NCBI GenBank assembly: GCA_903907865.1
Contig: CAIVPR010000121.1
Span: 1 to 64,000 of the forward strand
Origin: an uncultured Acidobacteriia bacterium
GTDB taxonomy: Bacteria > Acidobacteriota > Terriglobia > Bryobacterales > Bryobacteraceae
Direction: 5' to 3'
Length of the DNA: 64,000 nt
Of the stretch, positions 1 through 8,641 are shown one piece after another (the first letter of the stretch is position 1; each line of letters opens with the position of its first letter). The notes beneath the pieces were generated by a model, which was not told where the DNA came from, searched no databases, and was given only the letters and a program-made list of their open reading frames with translations. A program made the translations under genes and the position numbers.

Positions 1-132
1 CGCCTTCTCACAGCCACCCAAACCTGCCGCGTCCAGGGCCGCAATCCTCTCGACTACCTCAAACAGGCTGTCCGCTCACACCGCGCGGGCCTTCCCGCAC
101 CTTCGCTCCTACCCGCCAAACCACGGGGCTGA
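1..132 (+). CDS. IS66-family transposase, C-terminal fragment
   Basis: Forty-three codons are visible in frame 1, ending at TGA 130-132. The peptide contains TCRVQGRNPLDYLKQAV followed by RSHRAGLPAPSLLP, which matches my recollection of the extreme C-terminus of IS66-type DDE transposases (TCR-x-QGRN/S-x-L-x-YL, then an AHRAG-x-PAPSLLP tail). The catalytic domain lies upstream of the window. The stop codon sits only 8 bases before the predicted element end. Whether the full transposase is intact cannot be judged here. Confidence 0.8.
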   Translation, partial: RLLTATQTCRVQGRNPLDYLKQAVRSHRAGLPAPSLLPAKPRG

Positions 133-140
133 ACTGTTAC
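1..140 (+). mobile_element. Right end of an IS66-family insertion sequence
   Basis: The window opens inside an IS66-family element. Its transposase tail stops at 132 and the element appears to end at 140. Read inward from 140 on the minus strand, the sequence starts GTAACAGTTC. IS66-family terminal inverted repeats characteristically begin GTAA, and the family makes 8-bp target duplications, so bases 141-148 (aacaacgc) are the predicted duplication. The left end and its inverted repeat lie outside the window, so this rests on the tail peptide and the terminal bases only. Confidence 0.72.
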
Positions 141-203
141 AACAACGCTCTATTCCAGAATCCCTACGTTGCGGACAACAGCCGCAAAGAAATCATCGCG
201 GCG

Positions 204-3200
204 GTGGGTACTTTCCTAGCATCTCCGGAATCTGGCAGCACGATTCGAATTCAGGGTCCTGCCGGTGTCGGCAAGTCCAGACTGGCGCTTGAAGCTCTTT
301 CGGTTCTGGATCTCGCCAAGTCGGCAATCTACGCTGTGGATGCGGAGTTTACCCAAGTCCAAGAGTTATTGTCGGATCCCGCGAGCGGGGGTATTGTGGT
401 CGTGGACGAGTGCACCATGGATCGTCAGGAAGTATTGACTCGACACACCGAGTTGCTGTGCCCCGGTGTCAGGCTTGTGTGCGTGGGCCCATCCGAGAAG
501 CGCCTGCGCTCTGGAGTGACCCAAGTCTACGACGTAAAGCCCCTTCCTGACGCAGACCTCCGTGCCGTGCTGCTCGCCGATGATGCTCGACTACCCCCTG
601 AGATCGTCGCAACCACAATTCGCGTTTCCGGCGGCTACGTTAAACTGGCAAGGTTTGTGGCACGGAACCTGGCTCTCCACAACGCACCGCTGGCGGAGCT
701 ACACCGGTTCACCGGAATCAGTGAAATCCTGACGAAAATTGTGCCGCAATCAGCCCGCGAAGGCTTGCAAGTTTTGTCCTTGTTGGCTCGGGTTGGCTGG
801 GAGGACGAGGTTCAGGTCGAGGCAGAGTCGATCGCACGGTCAATAGGGTTGCCTTTCGTCCAACTACAAAAGGCGGTGAGAGACCTTCGGGAGCAAGGCG
901 TGGTTCTACCACGTGGCCGCTACCTCTATGTCTCGCCCGACCTTCTGGCCGTGACGGCAGCTGCCGAATTGTGGAGTGAGCGTGGGCCCGACCTGATCCG
1001 CGTCATAGAAGATTTGCCCGGTCCCGTACCAAGACGGCAATTCCTCCTACGCCTCGTAATGATGGCAGAGCACGATATGGTCAACAAGGCGGTTGTGCGC
1101 CTTCTCGGCGAAGACGGTCTTTTCCGGTCCGTTGAGGACTTGGACAGCGAGTTCTTGAGCGAGGTCTTCCTCGCGCTCAGCGTCGCATTGCCACGCGCTG
1201 CGGTGGAAGCCTTGGCTCGAGTACTTGACGGAACGCCAAGGTCGAGACTGCTGTCTTTTAGATCTGGCCGCCGCAATGTCATTTGGGCATTGGAGTCGCT
1301 TGTGCGCTGGCCCGAAACATCCCTCGAAGCGGCCCGGTGCCTGAAACTGCTAGCGCTTTCCGAGAATGAAAGCTTTGCCAACAATGCAACCGGAATTTTT
1401 TGCCAGTTCTTTCAGTTACATCTCAGCGGCAGTCCGATACCCATTGCTGGGCGCCTGAGGCTACTAGATGATCTGATCGAGGCCGTCGATTTAACGGCCA
1501 ACGAGTTGGCGGTTAACGCCGCCAGTGCTGCCCTGACTCGCAGGGAGTTTCGAATGGGGGGGGATGAGGAGTCGATGTCCAGCCGGCTCTTTCCTCCAGA
1601 ATGGAGGCCCCGCAACACCCAGGAGGTTTGGGATGCCCGTCGGGCAGCCGTGGCATGCCTGCAACGGCTACTCGGCTCGGGGGGAGCCGCGGCGGCGTCG
1701 GCGTTGGAGAAACTGATACATAGTGCGGAGGTCCTCACAAGGGATGGACTCGCGGATGATGCGATTGAGCTATTGGAATGCCTGCAACCGAAGTCAATGA
1801 AGCACTCCAAGCTCAAGGCAAACACAGCCTATTGGATTCTTGAACACGATACCGTCGAAATCTCGCCCTCACAGCGTGCGCGATTGGCGCACCTTTCCTC
1901 CCCCGATTTTGGCGACGATCTGATGGGGGCACTCATGCGCTGGGCGGGCCCACGCCTAGATCTCGATTACGACAGTGGGCCTGCATTTGCGCGTGCCGAT
2001 TCGCAGCTTCTCCAACTGGCGGAAACGGCTTACACGCAAGGGCTCGATGACAAGGTCCTGTCGTGGCTCTGCACTTCGGAGGCAGATAACGTCTGGCCCT
2101 TTGGTAAACGGCTGGGAGAACTGGACACGCACCGGTTGTTCTTGGACCGAATCGTTCAGGCGACACCAGAGAGGGATACCTGCGCGTTTCTGGTATCGTA
2201 CATCGGTGGATTGGCCTCAGTCCTCGGCCTCAACGTATGGGATGAAATCTGCGGGCCGCTGTCTCAGACACGTCCCGTCCTGGCATACCAAGTCATTTGC
2301 CGGGGCCCGGCAACGGCAGCCAGCGGGCGGCTGGTTTTGGGTCTCATCGACGCGGGCAAGCTTCCGGGTGAAATGATGGCGCTGCTCCAATACGGGGGAT
2401 GGGCACCATCTCTCCCGGTTCCAGAAAGACGGGCGCTCATTCAGAGACTGCTCGAACGGGAAGACCCATTTGGATCAGAGTCACTGTCGATCTTATCTGG
2501 TTGGCTGGAATCGGATTCGCGCTCAGCTCTTGAGGCACGGGACCTGATGTGGGCTGCAATAAGGGCCGCCCCTGTGAAGTCAGCAATCTCAATGCACCGA
2601 AACTGGGCGGGGTTGGCCAAAGCACTTGTCCCGGACGAACCAACAGCGGTCGCAGACTTAGTCATCCGTAGAATTACTTGCGGGTCCGGCTGGCCGCACT
2701 TCAATGACATCGGGAAGACTGTCCTCGCTGCAGCCTTGAAGGTCGATCCACGAGGCGTTTTTGAACTTGTGGCGGATGCAACTCTTGAGAGTGGGCATGA
2801 GGCATTTCGCTTGTTGCTTGCACTCGAACGATGGTTTGGTGAGCTGGTCCCCACTGAAATTGTAGTGGAGTGGGCGCAGTCCCGTCCACCCAAGGCGAGA
2901 TCCGTCGCAGCGAGGCTGATTACCGTGGAGGGCGTTCCCATGCCCGCCAGAGTCAGAGCTTTATTCCAAGCGTTTCCCCATGATCAATCCGTAGTGGGGT
3001 CAGTGCTCGCCAGTCTTGGCAGCGGCAGTTGGTGGGGTGAGTACTCGGCAAGGCTAAGGAAGGAGCGGGACGTCGTAAGCACATGGGCCACGGAAGCCGA
3101 TCCCACGATCAGCAAATGGCTGCGGGATGAGGTTCGCCGAATGGATCGGGCAATTGCCAAGCAAGTGATGCTCGAGGACGAAGTAGCGTGGCTTGAAAAT

Positions 3201-3233
3201 GCCCAGGCCCGAACGGATGCGGCTGCCGCCTAA
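204..3233 (+). CDS. STAND-like P-loop NTPase with long helical C-terminus, 5'-truncated by IS66
   Basis: This is a 1009-residue protein from the first available start (GTG 204), which has no Shine-Dalgarno. The frame stays open back to the IS66 boundary at 141 and encodes protein-like sequence (NNALFQNPYVADNSRKEIIAAV) with no ATG, GTG or TTG, so the true N-terminus was almost certainly removed by the insertion. Walker A is GPAGVGKS at residues 18-25 and Walker B is VVVDEC at 65-70. A winged-helix-like region follows at about 180-260. The remaining 700 or so residues are helical without obvious motifs, as expected for an alpha-solenoid. The layout resembles STAND NTPases such as Avs-type antiphage sensors, whose effector domain is N-terminal. 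The similarity is architectural only and no family was assigned. The neighbours are unrelated housekeeping genes. Confidence 0.7.
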   Translation: MGTFLASPESGSTIRIQGPAGVGKSRLALEALSVLDLAKSAIYAVDAEFTQVQELLSDPASGGIVVVDECTMDRQEVLTRHTELLCPGVRLVCVGPSEKRLRSGVTQVYDVKPLPDADLRAVLLADDARLPPEIVATTIRVSGGYVKLARFVARNLALHNAPLAELHRFTGISEILTKIVPQSAREGLQVLSLLARVGWEDEVQVEAESIARSIGLPFVQLQKAVRDLREQGVVLPRGRYLYVSPDLLAVTAAAELWSERGPDLIRVIEDLPGPVPRRQFLLRLVMMAEHDMVNKAVVRLLGEDGLFRSVEDLDSEFLSEVFLALSVALPRAAVEALARVLDGTPRSRLLSFRSGRRNVIWALESLVRWPETSLEAARCLKLLALSENESFANNATGIFCQFFQLHLSGSPIPIAGRLRLLDDLIEAVDLTANELAVNAASAALTRREFRMGGDEESMSSRLFPPEWRPRNTQEVWDARRAAVACLQRLLGSGGAAAASALEKLIHSAEVLTRDGLADDAIELLECLQPKSMKHSKLKANTAYWILEHDTVEISPSQRARLAHLSSPDFGDDLMGALMRWAGPRLDLDYDSGPAFARADSQLLQLAETAYTQGLDDKVLSWLCTSEADNVWPFGKRLGELDTHRLFLDRIVQATPERDTCAFLVSYIGGLASVLGLNVWDEICGPLSQTRPVLAYQVICRGPATAASGRLVLGLIDAGKLPGEMMALLQYGGWAPSLPVPERRALIQRLLEREDPFGSESLSILSGWLESDSRSALEARDLMWAAIRAAPVKSAISMHRNWAGLAKALVPDEPTAVADLVIRRITCGSGWPHFNDIGKTVLAAALKVDPRGVFELVADATLESGHEAFRLLLALERWFGELVPTEIVVEWAQSRPPKARSVAARLITVEGVPMPARVRALFQAFPHDQSVVGSVLASLGSGSWWGEYSARLRKERDVVSTWATEADPTISKWLRDEVRRMDRAIAKQVMLEDEVAWLENAQARTDAAAA

Positions 3234-3263
3234 CTCACGCTCCACTTCGTCTCCAACAATCGC

Positions 3264-3269
3264 TATACT
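3264..3269 (+). promoter_or_regulatory. -10 box TATACT for a leaderless pepP transcript
   Basis: TATACT ends 7 bases before the ATG at 3277. There is no purine-rich ribosome binding site between them, so transcription would start at or very near the initiation codon. Confidence 0.5.
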
Positions 3270-3276
3270 CAAATCC

Positions 3277-4545
3277 ATGCGCCGCGCCGTCACCCTCCTC
3301 GCAGCCGCCCTCCAGCTAGGGGCGGCGGTTTCCCCCGAATACGCCCAGCGCCGTGAAAAGCTCCGCGGCAACTTCTCCGACGGCGTCCTCGTCCTGTTCG
3401 GGGCCAAGGAGTCCGAAGACCTCCACTACGGCTTCTTCCAGGACACCAATTTCCTCTATCTCACAGGCTGGGAGGAGCCCGGAGCGATTCTCATCCTTAC
3501 CCCTGAGGTCGACAAAGACGACCCGGCCGCCGCCGAACGCTCGAAGCTGCCGCGTGAGATCCTGCTGCTCCCCCAGCGCGTTCCCCGCGAGGAAAAATGG
3601 ACAGGCCGCAAACTCGGGCCCCTCGACGCGAGCGTCTCCGACACCACCGGCTTCAGCACCGTCCTCCCGGCAGAACGGCTCGAGGCGGAGCTGCGGCGCC
3701 TCCTTGAGGTTTATCCCAACGTGTTCACGGTCGGTGCGGAGTCCACGGAGCGGCTAAAGAAGATCGCCCCGGGGCGGAATGTCAACGACGCTACGATTCG
3801 TCTGGGCTACCTGCGCATGCGCAAGTCCGAGCGCGAGATCGCCCAGATCCAGCACACAACCGACGTTTCCGTCGCAGCCCACCTCGCGGCGTGGAAGGCG
3901 CTGAAGCCCGGCCAGTACGAATACGAGATGGCCGCCGTGATGACCGGCACATTCATGCGCGAGGGTTGCCGACGCGGGGCTTACATGCCCATCGTCGGAT
4001 CGGGTCCGAATTCGACAATCCTGCACTACTCGCGCAACTCGCGCCGCATGGATTCCGGCGAGGTTGCGGTGATGGACGTGGCCGCCGAATGCGACAACTA
4101 TGCCAGCGACATTACCCGCACAGTGCCTGTCAACGGCAAGTTCGGCAAGCGGCAGCGCGAGGTGTACGAGGTCGTCCTCGGGGCGCAGAAGGCAGCCATC
4201 GACGCCATCAAGCCCGGCGTCACCATCCAGCAGTTGACCAAGATCGCCCGCGACTACATGAATGCGCATGGCAAGGACCTGCACGGCGACCCGCTAGGCA
4301 AGTATTTCATCCATGGACTGAGCCACCATGTTGGCTTAGATGTCCACGACGAGTCGACAACGACGGTGCCGCTGGCCGCGGGAATGGTGATCACGGTCGA
4401 GCCGGGGATCTACATCCCGGAGGAAAGCTTGGGCGTCCGCATCGAAGATGTGGTCCTGGTTACCGCCACCGGGTCGAAGAACATGAGCGGGGCGCTGCCA
4501 CGCAATCCCGACGAGTTGGAACGTGCGCTGGCCACGTCGAAATAA
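3277..4545 (+). CDS. pepP: Xaa-Pro aminopeptidase (M24B family), probably exported
   Basis: This 422-residue metallopeptidase removes an N-terminal residue preceding proline. The N-terminal creatinase/prolidase-like domain (about 20-170) is followed by the pita-bread catalytic domain. Candidate metal ligands are visible: the two Asp residues of DVAAECDNYASDITRT, the His of HGLSHHVGLDVH, the Glu of VEPGIYI and the Glu of RIEDVV. The start at 3277 (MRRAVTLLAAALQL) gives a short signal-like hydrophobic N-terminus. A longer reading from 3193 would overlap the upstream gene and adds unlikely sequence. The 3' end overlaps the next gene, a sensor kinase, by 23 bases, so the two may be co-transcribed although no functional link is obvious. 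Confidence 0.9.
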   Translation: MRRAVTLLAAALQLGAAVSPEYAQRREKLRGNFSDGVLVLFGAKESEDLHYGFFQDTNFLYLTGWEEPGAILILTPEVDKDDPAAAERSKLPREILLLPQRVPREEKWTGRKLGPLDASVSDTTGFSTVLPAERLEAELRRLLEVYPNVFTVGAESTERLKKIAPGRNVNDATIRLGYLRMRKSEREIAQIQHTTDVSVAAHLAAWKALKPGQYEYEMAAVMTGTFMREGCRRGAYMPIVGSGPNSTILHYSRNSRRMDSGEVAVMDVAAECDNYASDITRTVPVNGKFGKRQREVYEVVLGAQKAAIDAIKPGVTIQQLTKIARDYMNAHGKDLHGDPLGKYFIHGLSHHVGLDVHDESTTTVPLAAGMVITVEPGIYIPEESLGVRIEDVVLVTATGSKNMSGALPRNPDELERALATSK

Positions 4546-6394
4546 CCTCAGCTTTGCCTGGTCGATCCTGGCGGCGCTGATGGTGGCGTCGGTTGGCTTG
4601 GGGCTGGCGCTCAGTTGGACTGCGTTGGGCCGACAGTTCGACAACTACGCCTACGATTTCCTGTTCCGCGCATTGCAGCCGGAACCGTGGGAGCCGTCGT
4701 CGATCATTCTGGCCATCGACGAGCCTACGCTGGCGAAGTACGGCGGCAACACGGGCATCCGCAGCGCTTTGGCCGTGGGACTGGAACGGATTGCACCTGC
4801 GAAACCGGCTGCGGTCGCCGTCGATGTTCTTCTGGCTGAGACCAGTCTGCCGGAGATTGACGATCGCCTGGAGAAAGCCCTCGCTGCGACGCCAAATCTC
4901 GTCCTCCCGGCCTACATCCTGCGCAACGGCGAGTGGGGGAACCCGATCCCGCGCTTCGCCCAACATGCGTACGCGATTGGGCAGGTCCACGCCAGCCTCG
5001 ACAAGTTTGATTCCGTTTCCAGGGAGGCCCCGCTGATGAAGGCCGGGGGGCATGTCCGGCGATGGTCGCTGGCGCTGGAAGCGTTCCATGCCGTGGTGGG
5101 GGGCCAGATCATCGAATCACCGGAGGAACTGGTGGTCGGGAAGTTGCACATTCCCTCCACGCTGAAGGACGAATACGTGGACGGTCGCATGCTGCGCATC
5201 CGTTATCCGCCGGTCAAAATGGGCGGGATCCCGCGGATTTCGGTGGCCGAACTCGACGCCAACCCCGCGTTGGCGGCCCGATTCGCGGGCAAGGCGGTGT
5301 TTGTTGGGGTCACGGCGCAGGCGTCGGGTGACAGCCGCATCACCCCGTACTCCAACACCGAGCCCGTTCCCGGGATCGAGATCAACGCCAGCGAGTACGA
5401 GACCATCGCGCGGGGCATGTTCCTGGTGGACGTCCCTTGGCTATCCGTGGCCGCCGTTTGCTTGTTGCTGGCTGGCATGACAGGCACCGCGTTCGCAATC
5501 ACTAGCGGCACCCGGCCCGATTGGATCGCAAACACCGCGGCGGCGGCGCTGGCGGTTGGGTCGCAATTCGTGCCCGCCATGGCTTTCACCCATTCGACGG
5601 TCTGGCCTTGGTTGCCCGGCACCTTGTCGACGCTGTTCGCTATCGCGGGAGCCGCGTTCTGGCGGCAGATGGTGGTCCGCAGGGCCCTCAACCGGGCTGA
5701 AAACGAGCGCTCGCGCTACCAAAAGGCCATGCAGTTCGTCACACACGAGATGCGGACGCCACTCACCGCCATCCAAGGCTCCAGCGAACTGATCAGCCGC
5801 TACGGGTCGATGCCCGAGGCCAAACGCAAGCAGATGGCGGAGATGATCAACGCCGAGTCCAAGCGACTCGCCCGGATGATCGAGACCTTCCTCAGTGTGG
5901 AACGCCTTTCGGCGGGGCAGATGGAGATGAAGCAAGAGCGCTTCGCGCTCGGCGACGTTGTGGACACGTGCGTGGCCCGCGCCCGCGCCTACGCCGAGCG
6001 GAAGCTGATCGAGATTGATGTCACCGAACTGCCAGCCTGCGACCTTATCGGCGACCGCGAATTGATGGAATACGCCGTCTACAACCTCCTCACCAACGCC
6101 GTCAAGTATTCGCAGGAAAAAACACGGGTAACGGTGCTGGGCGAAGATGGTAGAGGGGACTACGTCAACCTTTCGATCCAGGACCAAGGCATCGGCATGG
6201 ACAAGAAGGAAGTGCGGCGGGTTTTCGAGAAGTTCTACCGGACCAAGTCGGCCGAGCAGTCGGGCGAGTTGGGCACCGGAATCGGGTTATCCATAGTGGA
6301 GCAAATTGTGACGCAACACGGCGGCACCATCCAAGTTGAATCGGAGCCGGGCAAGGGGTCTAAGTTTACCCTCGTGCTCAAACGCGCCATATGA
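4523..6394 (+). CDS. CHASE2-domain membrane sensor histidine kinase
   Basis: This 623-residue sensor starts at GTG 4523 inside the end of pepP. The order is: N-terminal membrane segment (about 10-31), extracytoplasmic CHASE2 domain (about 35-295, with DEPTLAKYGG and a PVPGIEINASEYETIA stretch near its end), three membrane segments at about 298-378, a HisKA domain with the phospho-acceptor His408 in THEMRTPL, and a HATPase_c domain with an N-box (NLLTNAVKYS near 520), DQGIGMD (near 553) and GTGIGLS (near 588). All catalytic boxes look intact. It overlaps the downstream sigma-54 response regulator by four bases (ATGA), so they are a cognate pair. CHASE2 ligands are generally unknown, so the signal cannot be named. 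Confidence 0.93.
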   Translation: MRWPRRNNLSFAWSILAALMVASVGLGLALSWTALGRQFDNYAYDFLFRALQPEPWEPSSIILAIDEPTLAKYGGNTGIRSALAVGLERIAPAKPAAVAVDVLLAETSLPEIDDRLEKALAATPNLVLPAYILRNGEWGNPIPRFAQHAYAIGQVHASLDKFDSVSREAPLMKAGGHVRRWSLALEAFHAVVGGQIIESPEELVVGKLHIPSTLKDEYVDGRMLRIRYPPVKMGGIPRISVAELDANPALAARFAGKAVFVGVTAQASGDSRITPYSNTEPVPGIEINASEYETIARGMFLVDVPWLSVAAVCLLLAGMTGTAFAITSGTRPDWIANTAAAALAVGSQFVPAMAFTHSTVWPWLPGTLSTLFAIAGAAFWRQMVVRRALNRAENERSRYQKAMQFVTHEMRTPLTAIQGSSELISRYGSMPEAKRKQMAEMINAESKRLARMIETFLSVERLSAGQMEMKQERFALGDVVDTCVARARAYAERKLIEIDVTELPACDLIGDRELMEYAVYNLLTNAVKYSQEKTRVTVLGEDGRGDYVNLSIQDQGIGMDKKEVRRVFEKFYRTKSAEQSGELGTGIGLSIVEQIVTQHGGTIQVESEPGKGSKFTLVLKRAI

Positions 6395-7704
6395 GCGAAA
6401 AGATATTACTGGTCGAGGACGATGCGAGCGTCCGCCTGACGGTTGTGACCTTTCTGGAGATGGAAGGCTACGAGGTCGAAGCCGTTTCGAACACGCGCGA
6501 CGCGTTGGCAAGGCTCGCCAAATCGACGTATCCGCTGGTGATTTCGGATATCTACATCGACGACCGCACGGGCATCGATGTCCTGATGGCAGCCAAAAAG
6601 GCCGACGAGAAGGCGCTGGTGATCCTGATGTCCGCCCGCGGCACCATGGAAACCGTGATGGCCGCGACCCGCAACGGTGCTTTCGACTATTTGGCCAAGC
6701 CGTTCGAGCTCGATACGCTGCTAGAGGCCGTCAAGCGCGCTTTGGACGCCCGGAATACGGACGACGAGGAAGTGGAGTTCGAGGAGCTTCCCGAAAGCGA
6801 GATGATCGGCAGTTCGGCTGGCATGGTCGAGATTTACAAGACACTGTCGAAGGTGGCTCCGACCGACGCGACCGTCATCATCCAGGGCGAGACCGGGACG
6901 GGCAAGGAACTGATCGCGCGCATGATCCACCGGTTCAGCAACCGCGCGTCGCAGGCGTTTGTGCCCGTGGATTGCAGCGCTATCCCCGCTGCGCTGCTGG
7001 AGAGCGAACTCTTCGGTGCCATGAAAGGGGCGTTCACCGGGGCTGAGCGGGACAGAATCGGCGTTTTCGAATCCGCGAACAAGGGGACGGTGTTCCTGGA
7101 TGAGATCGGGGATATCGATCCTTCCTTCCAAGTGAAGCTGTTGCGGTTCTTGCAGGAGCGCGAAATCCGGCCCGTCGGCGCGTCGCGCGAGAAGAAGGTG
7201 GACGTGCGGGTCATCGCCGCCACCAACCGCGACCTGCAGAAGATGGTGGACGATGGTAAGTTCCGCGAGGATCTGTGGTTCCGCCTGAACGTGGTGCGGC
7301 TGGACCTGCCGCCGCTGCGCGAACGCCGCGTGGACGTGCCACTACTGGCGCAGTATTTCGTGGCCAAATACAACGGGCGTTATAACCGGGATGTGAGGTT
7401 GACGGAATCGGGTCTGCGGACGCTGAAGGATTTCACGTGGCCCGGGAATGTGCGGCAGTTGCAGCACTTGATCGAGCGGCTGACGATCTTGGCACCGAAC
7501 GACCGGATTGATTCCGAGGCCGTCCACGACGCCATTTCGGCGATGGAGCCGAAGGAGGGCTTGGGCGAGACGCTGGCGGAGACCGAATCCGACCAGATTC
7601 GGCGGGTGTTGGCGGCTACGGGCGGGAACAAGAGCCGGGCGGCAGCGATTTTGGGGATTGAGCGGAAGACGTTGTATCGGAAGTTGGAACGGATGAAGCT
7701 TTGA
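6391..7704 (+). CDS. Sigma-54-dependent response regulator, NtrC type
   Basis: This 437-residue regulator has three modules. The receiver domain has an acidic pocket (D10, D11) and phospho-acceptor Asp53. The AAA+ domain has Walker A GETGTGKE near 166-173, the sigma-54 contact loop GAFTGA near 213-218 and Walker B FLDEIGD near 237. The C-terminal Fis-type helix-turn-helix includes NKSRAAAILGIERKTLYRKL. The intact GAFTGA loop means it should activate RNA polymerase carrying sigma-54. It is translationally coupled to the CHASE2 kinase through an ATGA overlap. No -24/-12 promoter was seen nearby, so its targets are probably elsewhere. The gene ends 12 bases from the convergent vapC. Confidence 0.95.
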   Translation: MSEKILLVEDDASVRLTVVTFLEMEGYEVEAVSNTRDALARLAKSTYPLVISDIYIDDRTGIDVLMAAKKADEKALVILMSARGTMETVMAATRNGAFDYLAKPFELDTLLEAVKRALDARNTDDEEVEFEELPESEMIGSSAGMVEIYKTLSKVAPTDATVIIQGETGTGKELIARMIHRFSNRASQAFVPVDCSAIPAALLESELFGAMKGAFTGAERDRIGVFESANKGTVFLDEIGDIDPSFQVKLLRFLQEREIRPVGASREKKVDVRVIAATNRDLQKMVDDGKFREDLWFRLNVVRLDLPPLRERRVDVPLLAQYFVAKYNGRYNRDVRLTESGLRTLKDFTWPGNVRQLQHLIERLTILAPNDRIDSEAVHDAISAMEPKEGLGETLAETESDQIRRVLAATGGNKSRAAAILGIERKTLYRKLERMKL

Positions 7705-7716
7705 TCGCAGGATGCT

Positions 7717-8148
7717 TTACGTTTCGGAACTCCATGGATTCACAATCTCGACTCCTAGTTCGACAAAGTCTTTGACGTTTCTCGTCACGACACAGAGTTC
7801 ATGCTCCAACGCCGTGGCGGCGATAAGGCCGTCGGCCATCGCAAGGGGACGGCCTGCCAGTTTTCGCTGGGCGCTCAGAACCCCCCATCGTTCAGCGACC
7901 GTCTGTGTTACCGGGAGAACGCGGCGGTAAAATAGGGGAAGGATCTCCGTGTCCAGCCACTCCTCGAGTTGAAATCGCCTCCGGCCTACTGGCATCGTCG
8001 CCACACCCTTCCGCAATTCCCCCACGGTGATCGCGCTTAGGAACAGCGTAGTGTCGTCTTGGGCACTCACCCACGAAACAACCTTCGGGCTCGGGCGCGA
8101 CAGAATCAACTCCGACGGAATGTTGGTGTCAAGCAGGAAGCCGTTCAT
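7717..8148 (-). CDS. vapC: PIN-domain ribonuclease toxin, VapC type
   Basis: This 143-residue PIN-domain protein starts LLDTNIPSEL, supplying the first catalytic Asp. A conserved Glu lies in TVGELRKG, and a late acidic residue in MADGLIAATA. This four-acid arrangement is typical of Mg-dependent VapC RNases that cut tRNA or rRNA sites. The start ATG (8146-8148) overlaps the stop of the upstream antitoxin in an ATGA, the standard arrangement for an antitoxin-toxin operon. The length is normal for the family and there is no sign of decay. Confidence 0.92.
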   Translation of the reverse strand: MNGFLLDTNIPSELILSRPSPKVVSWVSAQDDTTLFLSAITVGELRKGVATMPVGRRRFQLEEWLDTEILPLFYRRVLPVTQTVAERWGVLSAQRKLAGRPLAMADGLIAATALEHELCVVTRNVKDFVELGVEIVNPWSSET

Positions 8149-8378
8149 AGAACGATGTCGCGGCCGGGCGACGGGTCACGGCTGAAGTCGACATCATCCG
8201 CCAATCCCCGGACTTTGGCGCACACGTCAACCAGCGTGCGACCCGATGTCAAACCCGTGGCACGGACATTTTGCTCGGCCAAGCCGATCAGCCATCGATC
8301 CACGGACAGGCCCTGCGTCAGCGCCTCGCGTCGGAATGCTACCACCCGCTCTTCGGGAATTTCGAGTGTGACGTTCAT
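8145..8378 (-). CDS. VapC-associated antitoxin
   Basis: This 77-residue protein lies directly upstream of vapC and overlaps it by four bases. The start chosen is the ATG at 8378, six bases after an AAAGG ribosome-binding-like stretch; a GTG two codons earlier is the alternative. The N-terminus (MNVTLEIPEERVVAFRREA) resembles the short beta-strand plus helix of ribbon-helix-helix-like antitoxin DNA-binding domains. The acidic C-terminal half is expected to mask the toxin. Family membership is inferred mainly from size and position. It should bind VapC and repress its own promoter. Confidence 0.8.
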   Translation of the reverse strand: MNVTLEIPEERVVAFRREALTQGLSVDRWLIGLAEQNVRATGLTSGRTLVDVCAKVRGLADDVDFSRDPSPGRDIVL

Positions 8379-8641
8379 CGGCACCTTTCACATTTAGGAT
8401 AGCCGATTCGGAGAATGAAGCCACGGGACCCGCACTTGTCGCCACTGTCATAGCAAACAGACAACGCCACGCCCCCGGTATCCGCCCTCCCGCTCGCCAT
8501 GGACACCCGCCCAGCGTTTCCTTTTGCGCGAGATCGAACGCGGGTTGCACACGTAGCCAGTGTCTGGCGTTGGACCATCCCAGCCGCTCCATGCCATCGG
8601 TTCGCCCGGCCTTTTCCGAATGCTGGATCTCGAAGAAGGCG
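8379..8641. other. Intergenic region between the vapBC start and the MazF-like gene
   Basis: About 260 bases separate the two divergent toxin loci. It must carry the vapBC promoter; on the minus strand a TATCCT hexamer lies about 20 bases before the antitoxin start. A 48-codon ORF (8499-8645) ends in an ATGA overlap with the MazF-like gene but is Arg/Ala/Pro-rich and unlike an antitoxin. No convincing gene was seen. Confidence 0.4.
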
